Positions 5,735 through 6,623 of a stretch of DNA of 6,623 nucleotides are shown here, in pieces. Below the pieces are notes generated by a model. That model did not search any database, was not told the origin of the DNA, and was given only the letters and a program-made list of their open reading frames with translations. The DNA comes from an uncultured Eubacteriales bacterium. Its GTDB lineage: Bacteria > Bacillota > Clostridia > Oscillospirales > Acutalibacteraceae. Within the stretch, counting starts at the first letter, position 1. The number at the start of each line of letters is the position of its first letter. The translations under genes were made by a program, and so were the position numbers. The DNA is taken from contig ONIF01000136.1 of NCBI GenBank assembly GCA_900317795.1, positions 1 to 6,623 on the forward strand. Reading direction: 5' to 3'.

Positions 5735-6623
5735 TTAAAACAAATTATCGTCTAAAAGAAAATCTGTCAGTCCGATATTCAGTACACCGTCATCATTATA
5801 CCAACGCTTGCGTATATCTTTGCGAACAATAATTTTCGGGAAATAGTCATTTGTGAGTGAAAACGGTTTTAACTCCTGTCCGGTCTTTGCTTCATCGGGA
5901 AGTGTAAACGCTGATTGTATATAAATTTTCTTATTTCCTTTTGTAGCAATAAAATCTATTTCTCGTGCAATTTTTGAATAACTGCCGTTATCGTTTTTTT
6001 CGTTTGAATAGACAACACCTATATCAACGGAAAATCCCCTGATAATCAATTCATTGAAAATGATATTTTCCATAATGTGCGTCATCTCCTGCTGACGAAA
6101 GCCTATTCGGGCATTCCTCAGTCCAATATCTTCACAGTAATACTTATACGGATATTCAAAATACTTCCTGCCTTTCACATCAAATCTTTTACTTTCCCTG
6201 AACAGAAAAGCGTCCTGCAAATAATCAATATATGACGAAATTGTATTTACGGAAATTTTTTCTCCTGTCTTGGAATTGAGTGTATCACAAATTTTCTTCG
6301 GATTGGTAAGAGAACCTACGGAAGAACATAACAGGTCAATCAACTGTCCCAAAATATCCTCTCTTGAAATTTTCTTTCTCTCAACAATGTCTTTGATATA
6401 GACCTCCGAGAAAAGCGAGGTCAGATAATTTGCTTTTGCTGTATCATTCGGGCGTGAAAGTATCAAAGGCATACCGCCATAAAAAGCATAATCTTCAAAT
6501 ACATCTTCCTTATCTCCGCCGACAGCAGAATAATATTCCGCAAAATTCAAAGGGTGAACCTGTATTTCATCACTGCGACCACGAAACTCCGTTAAAATAT
6601 CCTTTGACAGCATTTTTGAATTG
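5735..6623 (-). CDS. AAA_14/DUF4143-type ATPase, N-terminal part outside window
   Basis: Only the last 295 residues are visible. The frame continues past the ATG at 6613 to the right edge with N-S-K, so that ATG is internal: NSKMLSKDILTEFRGR is the typical end of the AAA core (sensor region), and the Walker A and B motifs lie outside the window. PLNFAEYY, YGGMPLIL and the helical segment with VYIKDIVERKKI mark the DUF4143 part. A winged-helix-like stretch follows (about 82-150 counted from that ATG). The C-terminal domain has ENIIFNELIIRG, REIDFIATKGNKKIYIQ and YFPKIIVRKD, the pattern of a PD-(D/E)XK-like fold; the usual lysine after E/Q is absent (QSA). Such proteins are common in bacteria and poorly understood; roles in toxin-like or defence functions have been suggested. 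A terminator follows, so it is not in one operon with the Sel1 pair. Confidence 0.9.
   Translation of the reverse strand, partial: NSKMLSKDILTEFRGRSDEIQVHPLNFAEYYSAVGGDKEDVFEDYAFYGGMPLILSRPNDTAKANYLTSLFSEVYIKDIVERKKISREDILGQLIDLLCSSVGSLTNPKKICDTLNSKTGEKISVNTISSYIDYLQDAFLFRESKRFDVKGRKYFEYPYKYYCEDIGLRNARIGFRQQEMTHIMENIIFNELIIRGFSVDIGVVYSNEKNDNGSYSKIAREIDFIATKGNKKIYIQSAFTLPDEAKTGQELKPFSLTNDYFPKIIVRKDIRKRWYNDDGVLNIGLTDFLLDDNLF

Noticed and set aside
6611..6613. ATG at 6613 as the true start of the ATPase
   Set aside because: The frame stays open to the window edge, and the preceding residues belong to the conserved end of the AAA core.

Overview
The window is AT-rich DNA from a low-GC Gram-positive bacterium. 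Strong GGAGG-type ribosome binding sites, sigma-70-like promoters and the protein families present suggest a Clostridia-type gut Firmicute, but no single-species marker is present, so this is an inference. All five protein genes I can support lie on the minus strand. The layout looks like the accessory part of a mobilizable element, either an integrative mobilizable element or a plasmid.

Reading in the direction of transcription (right to left): (1) 5735-6623 holds the 3' part of a AAA_14/DUF4143 ATPase, cut by the right window edge and closed by a good rho-independent terminator. (2) About 460 bp without a gene (5275-5734) holds a chain of inverted repeats at 5432-5573, an 18-bp palindrome, and the promoter of the next operon. 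(3) A two-gene, translationally coupled operon spans 1577-5253. Its first gene encodes a 565-aa protein with a possible PD-(D/E)XK-like N-terminus, a glycine-rich membrane region and a C-terminal coiled coil. Its second encodes a 660-aa coiled-coil plus Sel1-repeat protein. The reading frames overlap by the four bases ATGA. (4) A 78-aa orphan gene (1223-1459) has its own near-consensus promoter, whose spacer is filled by an inverted repeat. (5) An inverted-repeat-rich region (986-1110), probably oriT and the mob promoter, precedes a MobV-family relaxase gene (985 to the left edge, incomplete).

How the genes may work together: the relaxase and adjacent oriT-like region would give mobility. The two-gene operon looks like cargo. 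A membrane protein with a nuclease-like front end, coupled to a Sel1 scaffold of similar size, has the architecture of an effector/sensor pair such as a defence or inter-bacterial conflict module. This role is inferred from layout, not shown. The ATPase may be independent cargo or flanking DNA. The most interesting items are the two-gene operon and the structured intergenic region at 5432-5573.
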